Assembly (NCBI GenBank): GCA_910585255.1
Contig: CAJUEI010000010.1
Location: forward strand, 1 to 33,778
DNA: 33,778 bases
Direction: 5' to 3'
Source: an uncultured Lachnospiraceae bacterium
Lineage (GTDB): Bacteria > Bacillota > Clostridia > Lachnospirales > Lachnospiraceae
How positions within the stretch are numbered: position 1 is the first letter of the stretch; each line of letters begins with the position of its first letter. Shown here piece after piece: positions 15,948 to 24,484 of this stretch. The notes beneath the pieces are model-generated. The model searched no databases. It saw only the letters and a list, made by a program, of their open reading frames with translations, and was not told the origin of the DNA. Made by a program: the position numbers and the translations under genes.

Positions 15948-16868
15948 TTAATTCTTTTGAATACGTTCCATTAGATCTAATAGACGTTCTAATTCTTCAC
16001 CTGAGTAATATTCTATTTCAATTTTTCCTTTGTTTTTGTCCCGTTTATGTATAGAAACCTTACTACCCAATATTGTTTTCATTTTTTCTTCCATCTTTTG
16101 ATAAACAAGTTCTTCACTTTCAGAAAAAATATGTTCTGATTTTTCTTTTTTAGGTTCTAAATATAATTTGATTAACCGTTCCGTTTCACGAACACTTAGT
16201 TTTTCATCAAATATTTTCATTGCTAATCGGTATTGTTCGTTTCCGTCTTCAATTGATAATAATACTCGGGCATGTCCGCTTGTAATCATATCCTCTATCA
16301 GCATCTGCTGTACTCGCTCTTCTAATTTTAATAAGCGGATCGTATTTGTAATCGATACTCGGGATTTTGCTACCCGTTCAGCAATTTCGTCTTGTTTTAA
16401 TTGAAATTCTTCCATCAAGCGTTTATATGCCATAGCTTCTTCGATTGGATTTAACTCCTGCCTTTGAATATTTTCAATTAATGAAATTTCAATAATTTGC
16501 TGAGCCGTATAATCCTTAATAATTACAGGGACTTCTTTTAATCCTACTTTTTTGGCTGCACGCCAGCGCCTTTCTCCTGCAATGATTTTATAGTATTCTT
16601 TTTCTTTTTGTACAATTAACGGTTGTATAATGCCATATTGCCGAATAGAATCTGCCAATTCTTCTAACAAATCCTCATTAAAATTTTTTCTTGGCTGCTC
16701 CCGATTTGGCTCGATTTCTGTAATTTTTAATATTATTTCTGATGAAGTCTGCTCTTCTGCTGCCTTCTCTCTATTTTCTTTATTTGATAAAAATGGATCT
16801 CCCATCGGAATTAAAGAATCTAGCCCTTTTCCTAAACCTTTTCCTAAACTAGCTTTTTTTACTGCCAT
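15948..16868 (-). CDS. parB: Chromosome partitioning protein ParB (Spo0J)
   Basis: A 306-residue CTP-dependent DNA clamp that loads at parS. The N-terminal ParB/Srx domain holds GERRWRA (98-104) and ENIQR (132-136) for CTP binding. A helix-turn-helix (about 153-178, KQDEIAERVAKSRVSITN) reads parS, and a C-terminal dimerisation domain ends in RLLDLMERIQ. The N-terminus LGKGLGKGLDSLIP is the usual ParA-interacting tail. GAGGGG precedes the ATG. It follows parA by 23 bases. Six sites of its target sequence type occur in this window. Confidence 0.97.
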   Translation of the reverse strand: MAVKKASLGKGLGKGLDSLIPMGDPFLSNKENREKAAEEQTSSEIILKITEIEPNREQPRKNFNEDLLEELADSIRQYGIIQPLIVQKEKEYYKIIAGERRWRAAKKVGLKEVPVIIKDYTAQQIIEISLIENIQRQELNPIEEAMAYKRLMEEFQLKQDEIAERVAKSRVSITNTIRLLKLEERVQQMLIEDMITSGHARVLLSIEDGNEQYRLAMKIFDEKLSVRETERLIKLYLEPKKEKSEHIFSESEELVYQKMEEKMKTILGSKVSIHKRDKNKGKIEIEYYSGEELERLLDLMERIQKN

Positions 16869-16891
16869 AATCCACCCCTCTTCCCTTACAA

Positions 16892-17665
16892 CTATACAAA
16901 TTCTTCATCCCTATTAATTACTTCTTCTGCCAGCAGACGATAACTTTCTGCTCCTGATGATCGGCTATCATACAAGTTAATCGGTTTTCCATGACTTGGT
17001 GCTTCCGCTAAACGAATATTTCTTGGAATAATCGTTTTATAAATAGTTTGTTTTAGATTATATTTTACATTTTCTACTACTTGCAGGGATAGATTCGTTC
17101 TAGCATCATACATTGTAAAAACAACACCTTCTATTTCCAATGATGGATTTAACCGCTGCTGTACTAATTGAATCGTATGCATAAGCTGACTTAATCCTTC
17201 CAGTGCATAATATTCACATTGTATCGGAACTAATACCGTATCCGCTGTTGTCATAGCATTAACTGTCAGCATACTAAGAGAAGGCGGACAATCGATAATA
17301 ATATAGTCATATCTTTCTCGAATTGGATGTACCTGATCAGCAACAATATATTCTTTTCTATCAATTCCAATCATCTCAATTTCTGCCCCGGATAAATTAA
17401 TATTAGCAGGAAGTATGGATACTCTTTCTATTACATTCTCTATTAAACAATCTGCTAATTTACACTCCCCTATCATCATTTCATAAACCGTATTTTCCAA
17501 TGCATTTTTATCTACTCCAAATCCACTGGTTGTATTTCCTTGTGGATCCATATCAATTACTAAAACATTCTTCCCCATTTCTGCCAGACATGCTGCCAGG
17601 TTAATCGCTGTTGTAGTTTTCCCTACACCACCCTTTTGATTTGCAACTGCAATAATTCTACCCAT
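16892..17665 (-). CDS. parA: Chromosome partitioning ATPase ParA (Soj)
   Basis: A 257-residue deviant Walker ATPase that drives origin segregation with ParB and, in Bacillus, also controls DnaA. The Walker A is KGGVGKTTT with signature Lys11 and Lys16; the Walker B region is YIIIDCPPSL, and IDMDPQGN is the A' motif. The length is typical of chromosomal Soj, without an N-terminal HTH. The upstream ribosome site is weak. It heads the parA-parB-DUF4446-HD-GYP operon, and its upstream region holds the family-3 repeat and the parS array. Confidence 0.97.
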   Translation of the reverse strand: MGRIIAVANQKGGVGKTTTAINLAACLAEMGKNVLVIDMDPQGNTTSGFGVDKNALENTVYEMMIGECKLADCLIENVIERVSILPANINLSGAEIEMIGIDRKEYIVADQVHPIRERYDYIIIDCPPSLSMLTVNAMTTADTVLVPIQCEYYALEGLSQLMHTIQLVQQRLNPSLEIEGVVFTMYDARTNLSLQVVENVKYNLKQTIYKTIIPRNIRLAEAPSHGKPINLYDSRSSGAESYRLLAEEVINRDEEFV

Positions 17666-17803
17666 TTTAAATAGCCCTGTACCTTTCTAATATTTCTTTA
17701 TGGTAACTTGCATTTTATATTATTTTAGCATACTCCAGTGTATTTTTCTATATTCTTATGTATGTTTTCCAATTTTTTTATAATATTATTGATATTGCTT
17801 CTT

Positions 17804-17920
17804 TAACCTCATCAAGGAAGTCCCCCGCTTCTAAGCCGCCAAGGCGAAAGCGATGGGTTGGGACTTCCTTGGTGAGGTTATGAGCAAGTAGCAAAGCGGA
17901 TTGCGAATATCCGATTTGAC
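17804..17920 (-). repeat. 117-bp palindromic repeat, family 3, copy B
   Basis: Reverse-complement copy of 13914-14030, of equal length and over 90 percent identical by eye. The hairpin GAAGTCCC...GGGACTTC is intact. With copy A it encloses the HD-GYP, DUF4446, parB and parA genes as inverted repeats. It lies about 140 bp upstream of parA, in the same intergenic region as the parS array. Confidence 0.85.
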
Positions 17921-17982
17921 TCCAAGAATTTTTTTGTTTTATCTTGCTTATATTTATTGCAAATTCTAAATAAGCTCTTACA

Positions 17983-18178
17983 TGTTTCACGTGAAACATT
18001 TTTTCTCTTATCAAATTTATAAATTCCTGGCTAAAGAGGTAATGTTTCACGTGAAACATTTTCCCTCCTATCAAATTTATAAATTTCTGACTAAAGAGGT
18101 AATGTTTCACGTGAAACATTTTCCTTCCTATCAAATTTACAAATTCCAGACTAAAGGGATAATATTTCACGTAAAACA
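17983..18178. repeat. Tandem array of four parS sites, 60-bp period
   Basis: TGTTTCACGTGAAACA occurs at 17983-17998, 18043-18058 and 18103-18118, and a degenerate TATTTCACGTAAAACA at 18163-18178. Each starts exactly 60 bp after the previous one. The 44 bases between are also repeated (TCCTATCAAATTTATAAATT, then CTAAAGAGGTAA), so the whole unit was duplicated. Reading frames that cross it give repeated FHVKH and are not genes. Confidence 0.93.
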
Positions 18179-18250
18179 TTTTTCTTATATAATGTAAAAA
18201 TCACTCTTTATTATCCTAAAGGTAAAAAAATAAAATTAACTCTAAACTAG

Positions 18251-18298
18251 GAACAAGGAACTTCTTGTTGCTCCCTCAACGTTTGAAGTTCCTTGTTC
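18251..18298. terminator. Long hairpin after the DegU-like gene
   Basis: GAACAAGGAACTTC (18251-18264) pairs with GAAGTTCCTTGTTC (18285-18298), with GTTG/CAAC pairing again in the loop. It lies downstream of the response regulator gene and directly beside a parS site. There is no immediate T-run, so termination is plausible but not certain. Confidence 0.5.
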
Positions 18299-18300
18299 AA

Positions 18301-18316
18301 TGTTTCACGTGAAACA
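18301..18316. other. parS site
   Basis: Perfect TGTTTCACGTGAAACA, 28 bp before the end of the DegU-like gene and outside the 60-bp array phase. Confidence 0.92.
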
Positions 18317-18343
18317 TTTTCTTTCCTTATTATTTCTATAATT

Positions 18344-18988
18344 TTAATATAAATCTACCAAATTATTTTTTATTGCAAATACAGCAGCTTGTGTCCGATC
18401 AGATGCATTAATTTTTTTAAATATATTCGACACATGATTCTTTACTGTTCTCTCACTAATATTTAACTTATAAGCAATTTCTTTATTAAATAAACCCTCT
18501 GCCAATAATTTCAATACCTCTATCTCACGTTTCGTAAGTCCTCCCAGAGCACCTTCTGAAGAATCCCGATCCACTAATCCAGCATTTAATATAGGTATTA
18601 AATCTGGCTGTATAAAAGAATCCCCTTCATATACAGAATGAATCGCTTTTTTCAACATTGCAAAATTAGAATCTTTTAATACATATCCATTACATCCAAT
18701 ATCCACTGCTTTTAATAAATACTCTACTTCATTATGAATCGTCAAAATTAAAACTTTAACACCACTATATTCTTTCTTTAAATGCTCCAATACCTCTATT
18801 CCATTCATATTTGGCATATTGATATCCAATAACAGTACATCTGGCAATTCTTTTTTTAAAAGCCGTAAACATTCTTCCCCATCCCCTGCTTGTCCAATTA
18901 CTCGAAAATTTTCATCCAACTCCAATAATTGTTTTAATCCTTCCCTTATCATCGAATGATCATCCGTAATAACAATATTAATCGCCAT
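18344..18988 (-). CDS. NarL/LuxR-type response regulator (DegU-like)
   Basis: A 214-residue regulator. The receiver domain (about 1-120) has D9-D10, phosphoacceptor Asp55 in VLLLDINMPN and Lys105 in VLKDS. A LuxR-type helix-turn-helix follows (about 145-205), with LTKREIEVLKLLAEGLFNKE and SERTVKNHVSNIFKK. AGGAGG before the ATG at 18988 sets the start; the frame reaches 19018 without a comparable site. It lies 53 bases downstream of a cognate kinase gene. DegU controls secreted enzymes and competence in Bacillus; targets here are unknown. Confidence 0.93.
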   Translation of the reverse strand: MAINIVITDDHSMIREGLKQLLELDENFRVIGQAGDGEECLRLLKKELPDVLLLDINMPNMNGIEVLEHLKKEYSGVKVLILTIHNEVEYLLKAVDIGCNGYVLKDSNFAMLKKAIHSVYEGDSFIQPDLIPILNAGLVDRDSSEGALGGLTKREIEVLKLLAEGLFNKEIAYKLNISERTVKNHVSNIFKKINASDRTQAAVFAIKNNLVDLY

Positions 18989-19041
18989 ATTTTCTTTCCT
19001 CCTGCTGCTTGTCTTCAACTCCTAACGACAACGCTCTCTTT

Positions 19042-20070
19042 TCATTTGATCGGTATATTCACTTGAATCTCTGTTCCAAATCCAAGCCTTGATTCGATTT
19101 CAAATGTCCCATTCAATAAATTAATTCTTTCCCTCATCATTGATAACCCAAAACCAGTATTTTTTTCCTTCTGAATCGTAATCTTTTGTGTATCAAAGCC
19201 GATTCCATCATCCATAATCACCAATTCTACTGTTTCTTCCTTATAAGATAATGTAATATCTATCATTTTCGCATTTGCATACTTCTTACAATTATTAATT
19301 GCTTCTTGAATAATTCTTAATATTGTAAGCTGTACCACCTGATCCACCGGATAACTCTCACCTTCGGTTTCCAATACAATTTTTGTATCAAATCCTCTTT
19401 GCATCCGATTGACTGCCTGCTTTAACGTTTCATTAAATCCTATATCATCAAATGTCATCGGTCGAAGATTATATATAATCTCCCGCATACCATTTACAGA
19501 ATCTTTAATTACTTGAGACATAATCTCTAATTCCAACCGCACACGTATTGGATCTGAACTCAATATCTGTGAACAAAACTCAATTTTATGAATTAATGCC
19601 GTTAAACTTTGAACCGTAGTATCATGAAGTTCTCTGGCAATTCGCTGTCTTTCTAACTCCTGCTGTTCCACAAAACTACTGCTTCGCTCTATCAACTTAT
19701 TCTCTTCCTTCTGCAGCAGTTCCGACTCCTTTTCACTTGTATCTTGTAAAAGAAGTCCTCTAATCTCTCCTGCCTCTCCTTGCAGTTCTTTTATCTCCTC
19801 CTTTAGTCTTTCTTTCTCCTTTACCTTTTCCTCTACCTCTTCTCTTAAATGATCTGTCTCTGTACGAATTACCTGTTGTTGTATAGAAATTGGAGAAAAT
19901 GCCTCATACGCAAAATCCACTTTATGCTCTAAATCAGAAATCCGATTTTTTAACTCTACAATTTCTTTCCGATTTTTTTCCAGTATTTGTCCATCTTGTT
20001 CAACATGCTCTTCTATTTTCTCCAATCTTCTTCTTAAATAACAAATGATCTTTTCCTTTTGTTGTTCCAT
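19042..20070 (-). CDS. Soluble sensor histidine kinase (DegS-like)
   Basis: A 342-residue cytoplasmic kinase with no membrane segment. The N-terminal half (about 1-135) is a long coiled coil rich in Glu, Lys and Leu, as in DegS. HisKA_3 has His149 in RQRIARELHDTTVQS, and the HATPase domain shows EAINNCKKYANA, DDGIGFD and GFGLSMMRERI. It should phosphorylate the regulator encoded immediately downstream. The upstream ribosome site is weak. The signal cannot be read from sequence; a soluble coiled-coil sensor suggests an internal cue. Confidence 0.92.
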   Translation of the reverse strand: MEQQKEKIICYLRRRLEKIEEHVEQDGQILEKNRKEIVELKNRISDLEHKVDFAYEAFSPISIQQQVIRTETDHLREEVEEKVKEKERLKEEIKELQGEAGEIRGLLLQDTSEKESELLQKEENKLIERSSSFVEQQELERQRIARELHDTTVQSLTALIHKIEFCSQILSSDPIRVRLELEIMSQVIKDSVNGMREIIYNLRPMTFDDIGFNETLKQAVNRMQRGFDTKIVLETEGESYPVDQVVQLTILRIIQEAINNCKKYANAKMIDITLSYKEETVELVIMDDGIGFDTQKITIQKEKNTGFGLSMMRERINLLNGTFEIESRLGFGTEIQVNIPIK

Positions 20071-20341
20071 ACTCTTTTACCAAACCTATTTATATTTAAT
20101 AATTATTTTTATGCAAAAAAACGCAGTATTAACTATATTTTAAACCAGTTTAGCAATAAAATCAATGATCCTTTTCATTTTTTCTAATGAATAGTATAAA
20201 TCTGCTTGCCAAATATTATTAACAAAAATCCACTTAAAACCATTAACAAAAAAATAATCCCCCCTCTTCTATCACACAAACAAAATCTCCATTCCTCATA
20301 TGGATAAATGAATCAACCCAAAATCTACAGGCAAGAAAAAC
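20071..20341. other. AT-rich intergenic stretch
   Basis: I see no gene, tRNA or conserved site between the DegS-like start and the family-1 element. It probably holds the promoter of the DegS/DegU operon, but no hexamer pair stands out. Confidence 0.4.
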
Positions 20342-20594
20342 CAGCCAGAGTGGGAAAGTGATTCCTTTCTGCTGTGACTTCGAAGGAAAGTTAGAAAGTC
20401 TTATGCTTCTGTCAATCCACTAGGATTTTTGCCATCTTCTGATGGCAAAAAAGGGGTGTGTTTAGCCCGCTGTACGGGCGAATTGCACCCCGTTCCGTCC
20501 GGTTAGATACACCTACCCCCAGAAGCATTAGACTTTCTTACTTTCTAGAGAGCGGAACAGCAAAAAGGAATCACTTCCCCACTCTAGCGTCCCC
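20342..20594 (+). ncRNA. Candidate structured RNA / palindromic element, family 1, copy 2
   Basis: Outer arms 20345-20375 and 20557-20587 pair at 28 of 31 positions. Inside are AGAAAGTCTTATGCTTCT with AGAAGCATTAGACTTTCT, the hairpin GCCATC/GATGGC (20431-20446), GGGGTGT (20453-20459) with GCACCCC (20485-20491), and the nested GCCCG/CGGGC. The unpaired block CCGTCCGGTTAGATACACC matches copy 1 with two changes. The helices match copy 1 in place but differ in sequence with compensation, which is the main reason to call it a structured RNA. It ends GCGTCCCCTCC. It lies between the divergent DegS-like and hydrolase genes. Confidence 0.72.
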
Positions 20595-20775
20595 TCCCTA
20601 CATTTTTTTAAAAACCCAAAAATCCGCATATACTATACTAACCTCTCCAACCTTCCCTCCCAAAAGCAATTTATAATTTTTTTCAATTTTCATTTGTATC
20701 TATTTTTATTATCGTATATAATAGATTTATCAAAAAAAGAAACAAAAATTCATATAAAAAGAAAGGAGTCCTATT

Positions 20776-21726
20776 TTGAATAAACAACATAAATTATTTC
20801 ATATCTGCATGTATTCCTCCCTAACCTTACTCACTATGGCAAGTGCAAATAAACTGCTTTTTCTTACCTCTACAATAAAAGAAACACACAATCCAAAATC
20901 CAAAACCTATGAATGGCGGTTTGGAAAAATCCACTATACAAAGTCTGGAAAAGGAACCCCTCTTTTGCTGATTCATGACTTAATCCCAGGCAGCAGTGAT
21001 TATGAATGGCAAGAGATTATAAAACCCCTCTCTAAAACCCATACTGTCTACACTCTAGACTTACTAGGCTTTGGACACTCCGAAAAACCGGCAATTACTT
21101 ACACCAATTACCTCTATGTCCAATTAGTTACCGATTTTATAAAAAATATAATAGGAAGACGATGTGATATTATCACCTCCGGCAGCTCCGCCTCCATAGC
21201 AATTATGGCATGCCGCCTAGACGAATCTCTTTTTAACCGCATGATGTTTATCAGCCCAGATTCTCTAACCAACACGGCAAAAATTCCAACCAAACGCACA
21301 AAATCTCTAAAATTTGCTTTAGAGCTTCCGATTATCGGCACTTTCTTTTACAATATGCTGATAAACCGCATCCAATTAAAAATAAACTTAAAAAAGAACT
21401 ATTTTTCCAATCCATCCTATGTAACACCAAAATTAATAGACGCCTATACAGAAGCCTCCCAATTTTACGGTTCCAATTCCCGCTATGTATATTCCAGCCT
21501 TAAAGGAAACTATATTAATTTTTCTGTTTCACATGCACTATCAGAAATTAACAACAGCATCTATCTTATAAATGGTGCCGATACCGCAAATTATAAACAA
21601 ACCGCCAAAGAATATCAGCAGCAAAACGCCAGCATAGAAACCAATATTATCTATCATGCAAAACATTTTCCGCAATTAGAAAATCCATCTGGTCTGTTAA
21701 AACACTGTCATATTTTCTTTGGATAA
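20776..21726 (+). CDS. Alpha/beta hydrolase, membrane-anchored
   Basis: A 316-residue protein with an N-terminal hydrophobic segment (about 9-30), likely a signal anchor. The fold is shown by GTPLLLIHDLIPG (oxyanion region, HD in place of the common HG), VYTLDLLGFGHSEKP, and a nucleophile elbow GSSAS (136-140, Ser138), where the usual last Gly is Ser. A candidate catalytic His is in YHAKHFPQLENP near the C-terminus. The start is TTG at 20776, supported by GAAAGGAG seven bases upstream. The substrate is unknown; relatives include esterases and haloperoxidase-like hydrolases. The stop codon directly abuts a family-3 repeat fragment. Confidence 0.85.
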   Translation: MNKQHKLFHICMYSSLTLLTMASANKLLFLTSTIKETHNPKSKTYEWRFGKIHYTKSGKGTPLLLIHDLIPGSSDYEWQEIIKPLSKTHTVYTLDLLGFGHSEKPAITYTNYLYVQLVTDFIKNIIGRRCDIITSGSSASIAIMACRLDESLFNRMMFISPDSLTNTAKIPTKRTKSLKFALELPIIGTFFYNMLINRIQLKINLKKNYFSNPSYVTPKLIDAYTEASQFYGSNSRYVYSSLKGNYINFSVSHALSEINNSIYLINGADTANYKQTAKEYQQQNASIETNIIYHAKHFPQLENPSGLLKHCHIFFG

Positions 21727-21774
21727 GTCAAATCGGATATTCGCAATCCGCTTCGCTACTTGCTCATAACCTCT
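21727..21774 (+). repeat. Truncated copy of family-3 repeat
   Basis: The first 48 or so bases of the 117-bp repeat (GTCAAATCGGATATTCGCAA to GCTCATAACCTC) are present, and the match stops exactly where the hairpin would begin. It starts at the base after the hydrolase stop codon. Confidence 0.8.
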
Positions 21775-21785
21775 ATCTCCTACAA

Positions 21786-21832
21786 AAAATAAAAGCTGCT
21801 GCCCCAAACATTCCGTTTGAAACAGCAGCTTT
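21786..21832 (-). terminator. Rho-independent terminator of the mnmE-mnmG-rsmG operon
   Basis: On the minus strand AAAGCTGCTG pairs with CAGCAGCTTT and is followed by TATTTTTT. It starts two bases after the rsmG stop codon. Confidence 0.85.
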
Positions 21833-21834
21833 CA

Positions 21835-22557
21835 CTACCTGCCCAATGGTTCTCTTTCTGCAGTTCCCGCCTTTCTAGGATACTTTTTATCCCCTTGTTT
21901 CTCTTTCCGAACTACTACAAATACCCGTTCCATTTTTGTTCCAGTCAACTGAAATGATACCTGCTCTTCCATCTGCCCGCCTAAAATCCGAACCGCCGGC
22001 TGTGCATTAGCAATCTCTTCTTCTGCCCCTCCAGCTTTATAAGCTACAAATCTTCCTCCAACCGATACAAAAGGCATACCATATTCCAAAAGTGTAGCTA
22101 ATTGTGCAACTGCCCGTGAGACACAGAGAGAAAACTGTTCCCGATATTCTGCCTTTCGTGCAAAATCCTCTGCCCGCCCATGAACAGCCGTAATATTTTT
22201 TAACCCAAGATCAGCAATCACTTCATTTAAAAATGTTACCCGTTTATTTAACGAATCCAACAGTACAACCTCTAATTCTGGAAAAGCAATTTTTAAAGGA
22301 ATTCCAGGAAACCCTGCTCCGGTTCCTATATCAATTAATTTTCCTTCCCCTTGAAATCCCTTCCAAAGCACAAGAGACAGACTATCCAAAAAATGTTTAT
22401 GAATCACTTCTTCATATTCCGTAATAGCTGTTAGATTGATCACTTTATTCCTTTCGATTAATCTTTCATAATAGTGATAAAACTGCTGTAACTGCTGTTC
22501 ATTTAATGAAATATGCAGCTGTTCTAATCCTTTATTAAATGATGTAAAATCCGCCAT
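21835..22557 (-). CDS. rsmG: 16S rRNA (guanine527-N7)-methyltransferase RsmG
   Basis: A 240-residue SAM-dependent enzyme that methylates G527 of 16S rRNA. The SAM-binding loop is LIDIGTGAGFPGIPL, followed by EVVLLDSLNKRVTFL and the CVSRAVAQL motif. An N-terminal helical region (about 1-60) is typical. GAGGAG precedes the ATG, only 9 bases after mnmG ends, so they are cotranscribed. Position at the end of the mnmE-mnmG block is the classic order beside oriC. Confidence 0.96.
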   Translation of the reverse strand: MADFTSFNKGLEQLHISLNEQQLQQFYHYYERLIERNKVINLTAITEYEEVIHKHFLDSLSLVLWKGFQGEGKLIDIGTGAGFPGIPLKIAFPELEVVLLDSLNKRVTFLNEVIADLGLKNITAVHGRAEDFARKAEYREQFSLCVSRAVAQLATLLEYGMPFVSVGGRFVAYKAGGAEEEIANAQPAVRILGGQMEEQVSFQLTGTKMERVFVVVRKEKQGDKKYPRKAGTAEREPLGR

Positions 22558-22566
22558 AGTTTCTCC

Positions 22567-24468
22567 TCAATCTAAATTTTCTATCTCTTTCTTCCTTCTT
22601 ATCTGTTCCATATAAATCAATAGAACCGATATATCTGCCGGAGTAACTCCAGCTATTCGGGAAGCTTGTCCGATGGAAACTGGTCGATACAACTTTAGTT
22701 TTTGCCTTGCTTCATTTCGAAGACTTTCTACTGCATCATAGTCAAAATTTTCTTCAATCCGTTTTTTCTCTAATTTTTTAAACTGTTCTACTTGTTTCAT
22801 CTGCCGCTTAATATATCCGTCATATTTAATATGAATATTAATCTGCTCGATGGTATCTGCAGGAAGCGGAACTCTTTCCGGATCCAATTCTTCTAACTTC
22901 TCATAGGATAATTCCGGTCTGCGGATTAAATCTGCCAAAGAAGCCGCTGTTTTTAAAGGGGTACTTTTATGTGCTTCCAAAACAGCTTTTACTCTGCTGC
23001 CCGCACCAACCTGAATCTGCTCTAAACGATGAACTTCTGCTTCAATCTCTTTTTTCTTTTGACAGACTTTTTGATATGCTTCCTCACTGACCAATCCAAC
23101 CTGATAGCCAATCTCAGAAAGCCGAAGATCGGCATTATCCTGCCGAAGCAAAAGCCGATACTCCGCCCGGGAAGTCATCATACGATAGGGTTCCCGATTT
23201 TCTTTTGTTACTAAATCGTCAATTAATACTCCTATATATGCCTGTGAGCGATCTAATATCAGTGGTTCTTTTTTCAATACTTTATGTGCTGCATTGATTC
23301 CGGCAATCATTCCCTGTGCTGCTGCCTCTTCATAGCCGGAACTTCCGTTAAACTGCCCACAACTAAATAACCCGCTGATTTCTTTAAATTCCAAAGTCGG
23401 TTTTAACTGTCTTGCATCAATACAATCATATTCGATGGCATAAGCATTTCGAACAATCTGTACGTTTTCCAATCCTGCAACAGTACGATACATTGCATAT
23501 TGTACATCCTCTGGAAGTGAACTAGAAAGTCCTCCTAAATACATTTCATTTGTATAGAGACCTTCTGGTTCAATAAATACATGGTGCCGATTTTTATCCG
23601 CAAATTTTACCACTTTATCTTCAATAGAAGGACAATACCGGGGACCCGTTCCCTCTATTGCTCCTGAGAATAAAGGAGAACGGTCTAAATTGTCCCGAAT
23701 AATCTGATGTGTTTTTTCATTTGTATAAGTCAGCCAGCAAGAGATCTGTTCTTTCTGTATGGATTCTGGATCGGTAGAAAATGAAAATGGAATTACCCTT
23801 TCATCTCCTTTTTGCTCCTCCATTTTAGAAAAATCAATACTTCGTTTATCCACTCGGGCGGGTGTTCCGGTTTTAAAACGATACATCTCAATTCCTAATT
23901 TCTTTAAAGAATCCGTCAGGTAATTTGCTGCCTGCAGTCCGTTTGGACCAGTATAATGACTAACTTCTCCATAGATACATCTCGCCTTTAGATAGGTTCC
24001 TGTACACAAAATCACTGCCTGACAAGAATAAACTGCTCCCGAATCCGTTTTACACCCTAAAATCTTCTTTTCCTCCGTAAGCAGTTCTGTTATTTCAGCC
24101 TGACGAATCGTTAAATAATCTGTATTTTCCAGTGTAATCCGCATCTGTCTGCTGTATTCCTGCTTATCTGCCTGTGCCCGAAGAGAGTGGACAGCGGGTC
24201 CTTTGGATTCATTTAACATCTTAGACTGAATAAATGTCTTATCAATATTTTTTCCCATCTCTCCTCCAAGTGCATCTACTTCCCGCACCAGATGCCCCTT
24301 TGAGCTTCCTCCAATATTAGGATTGCAAGGCATCATAGCAATGCTGTCTATACTAATTGTAAATAAAATGGTTCTGCAGCCCAGACGTGCACAAGCCAAT
24401 GCCGCTTCGCACCCGGCATGTCCCGCTCCCACAACTGCTACATCATATTCCTCTTTTACATATGCCAT
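22567..24468 (-). CDS. mnmG: tRNA uridine-5-carboxymethylaminomethyl synthesis protein MnmG
   Basis: A 633-residue FAD enzyme (GidA) that, with MnmE, modifies U34 of the tRNA wobble position using methylene-tetrahydrofolate and glycine or ammonium. The dinucleotide-binding motif is VAVVGAGHAGCEAA. MMPCNPNIGGSSKGHL and CGQFNGSSGYEEAAAQG are family signatures, and the C-terminal helical domain ends in GVTPADISVLLIYM. GAGGAG sets the start at 24468; the frame opens further to 24519 but that part overlaps mnmE. It follows mnmE by 16 bases. Confidence 0.97.
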   Translation of the reverse strand: MAYVKEEYDVAVVGAGHAGCEAALACARLGCRTILFTISIDSIAMMPCNPNIGGSSKGHLVREVDALGGEMGKNIDKTFIQSKMLNESKGPAVHSLRAQADKQEYSRQMRITLENTDYLTIRQAEITELLTEEKKILGCKTDSGAVYSCQAVILCTGTYLKARCIYGEVSHYTGPNGLQAANYLTDSLKKLGIEMYRFKTGTPARVDKRSIDFSKMEEQKGDERVIPFSFSTDPESIQKEQISCWLTYTNEKTHQIIRDNLDRSPLFSGAIEGTGPRYCPSIEDKVVKFADKNRHHVFIEPEGLYTNEMYLGGLSSSLPEDVQYAMYRTVAGLENVQIVRNAYAIEYDCIDARQLKPTLEFKEISGLFSCGQFNGSSGYEEAAAQGMIAGINAAHKVLKKEPLILDRSQAYIGVLIDDLVTKENREPYRMMTSRAEYRLLLRQDNADLRLSEIGYQVGLVSEEAYQKVCQKKKEIEAEVHRLEQIQVGAGSRVKAVLEAHKSTPLKTAASLADLIRRPELSYEKLEELDPERVPLPADTIEQINIHIKYDGYIKRQMKQVEQFKKLEKKRIEENFDYDAVESLRNEARQKLKLYRPVSIGQASRIAGVTPADISVLLIYMEQIRRKKEIENLD

Positions 24469-24484
24469 ATTTTTTCTCCTCTGC

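Noticed and set aside
17983..18178. CRISPR array with 60-bp spacing
   Set aside because: The intervals are themselves repeated, so there are no unique spacers, and the conserved part is parS.
17778..18197. Overlapping open frames on both strands giving repeated MFHVKH peptides
   Set aside because: They are translations of the parS array and the family-3 repeat; the periodic peptide comes from 60-bp DNA repeats, with no ribosome site or protein family.
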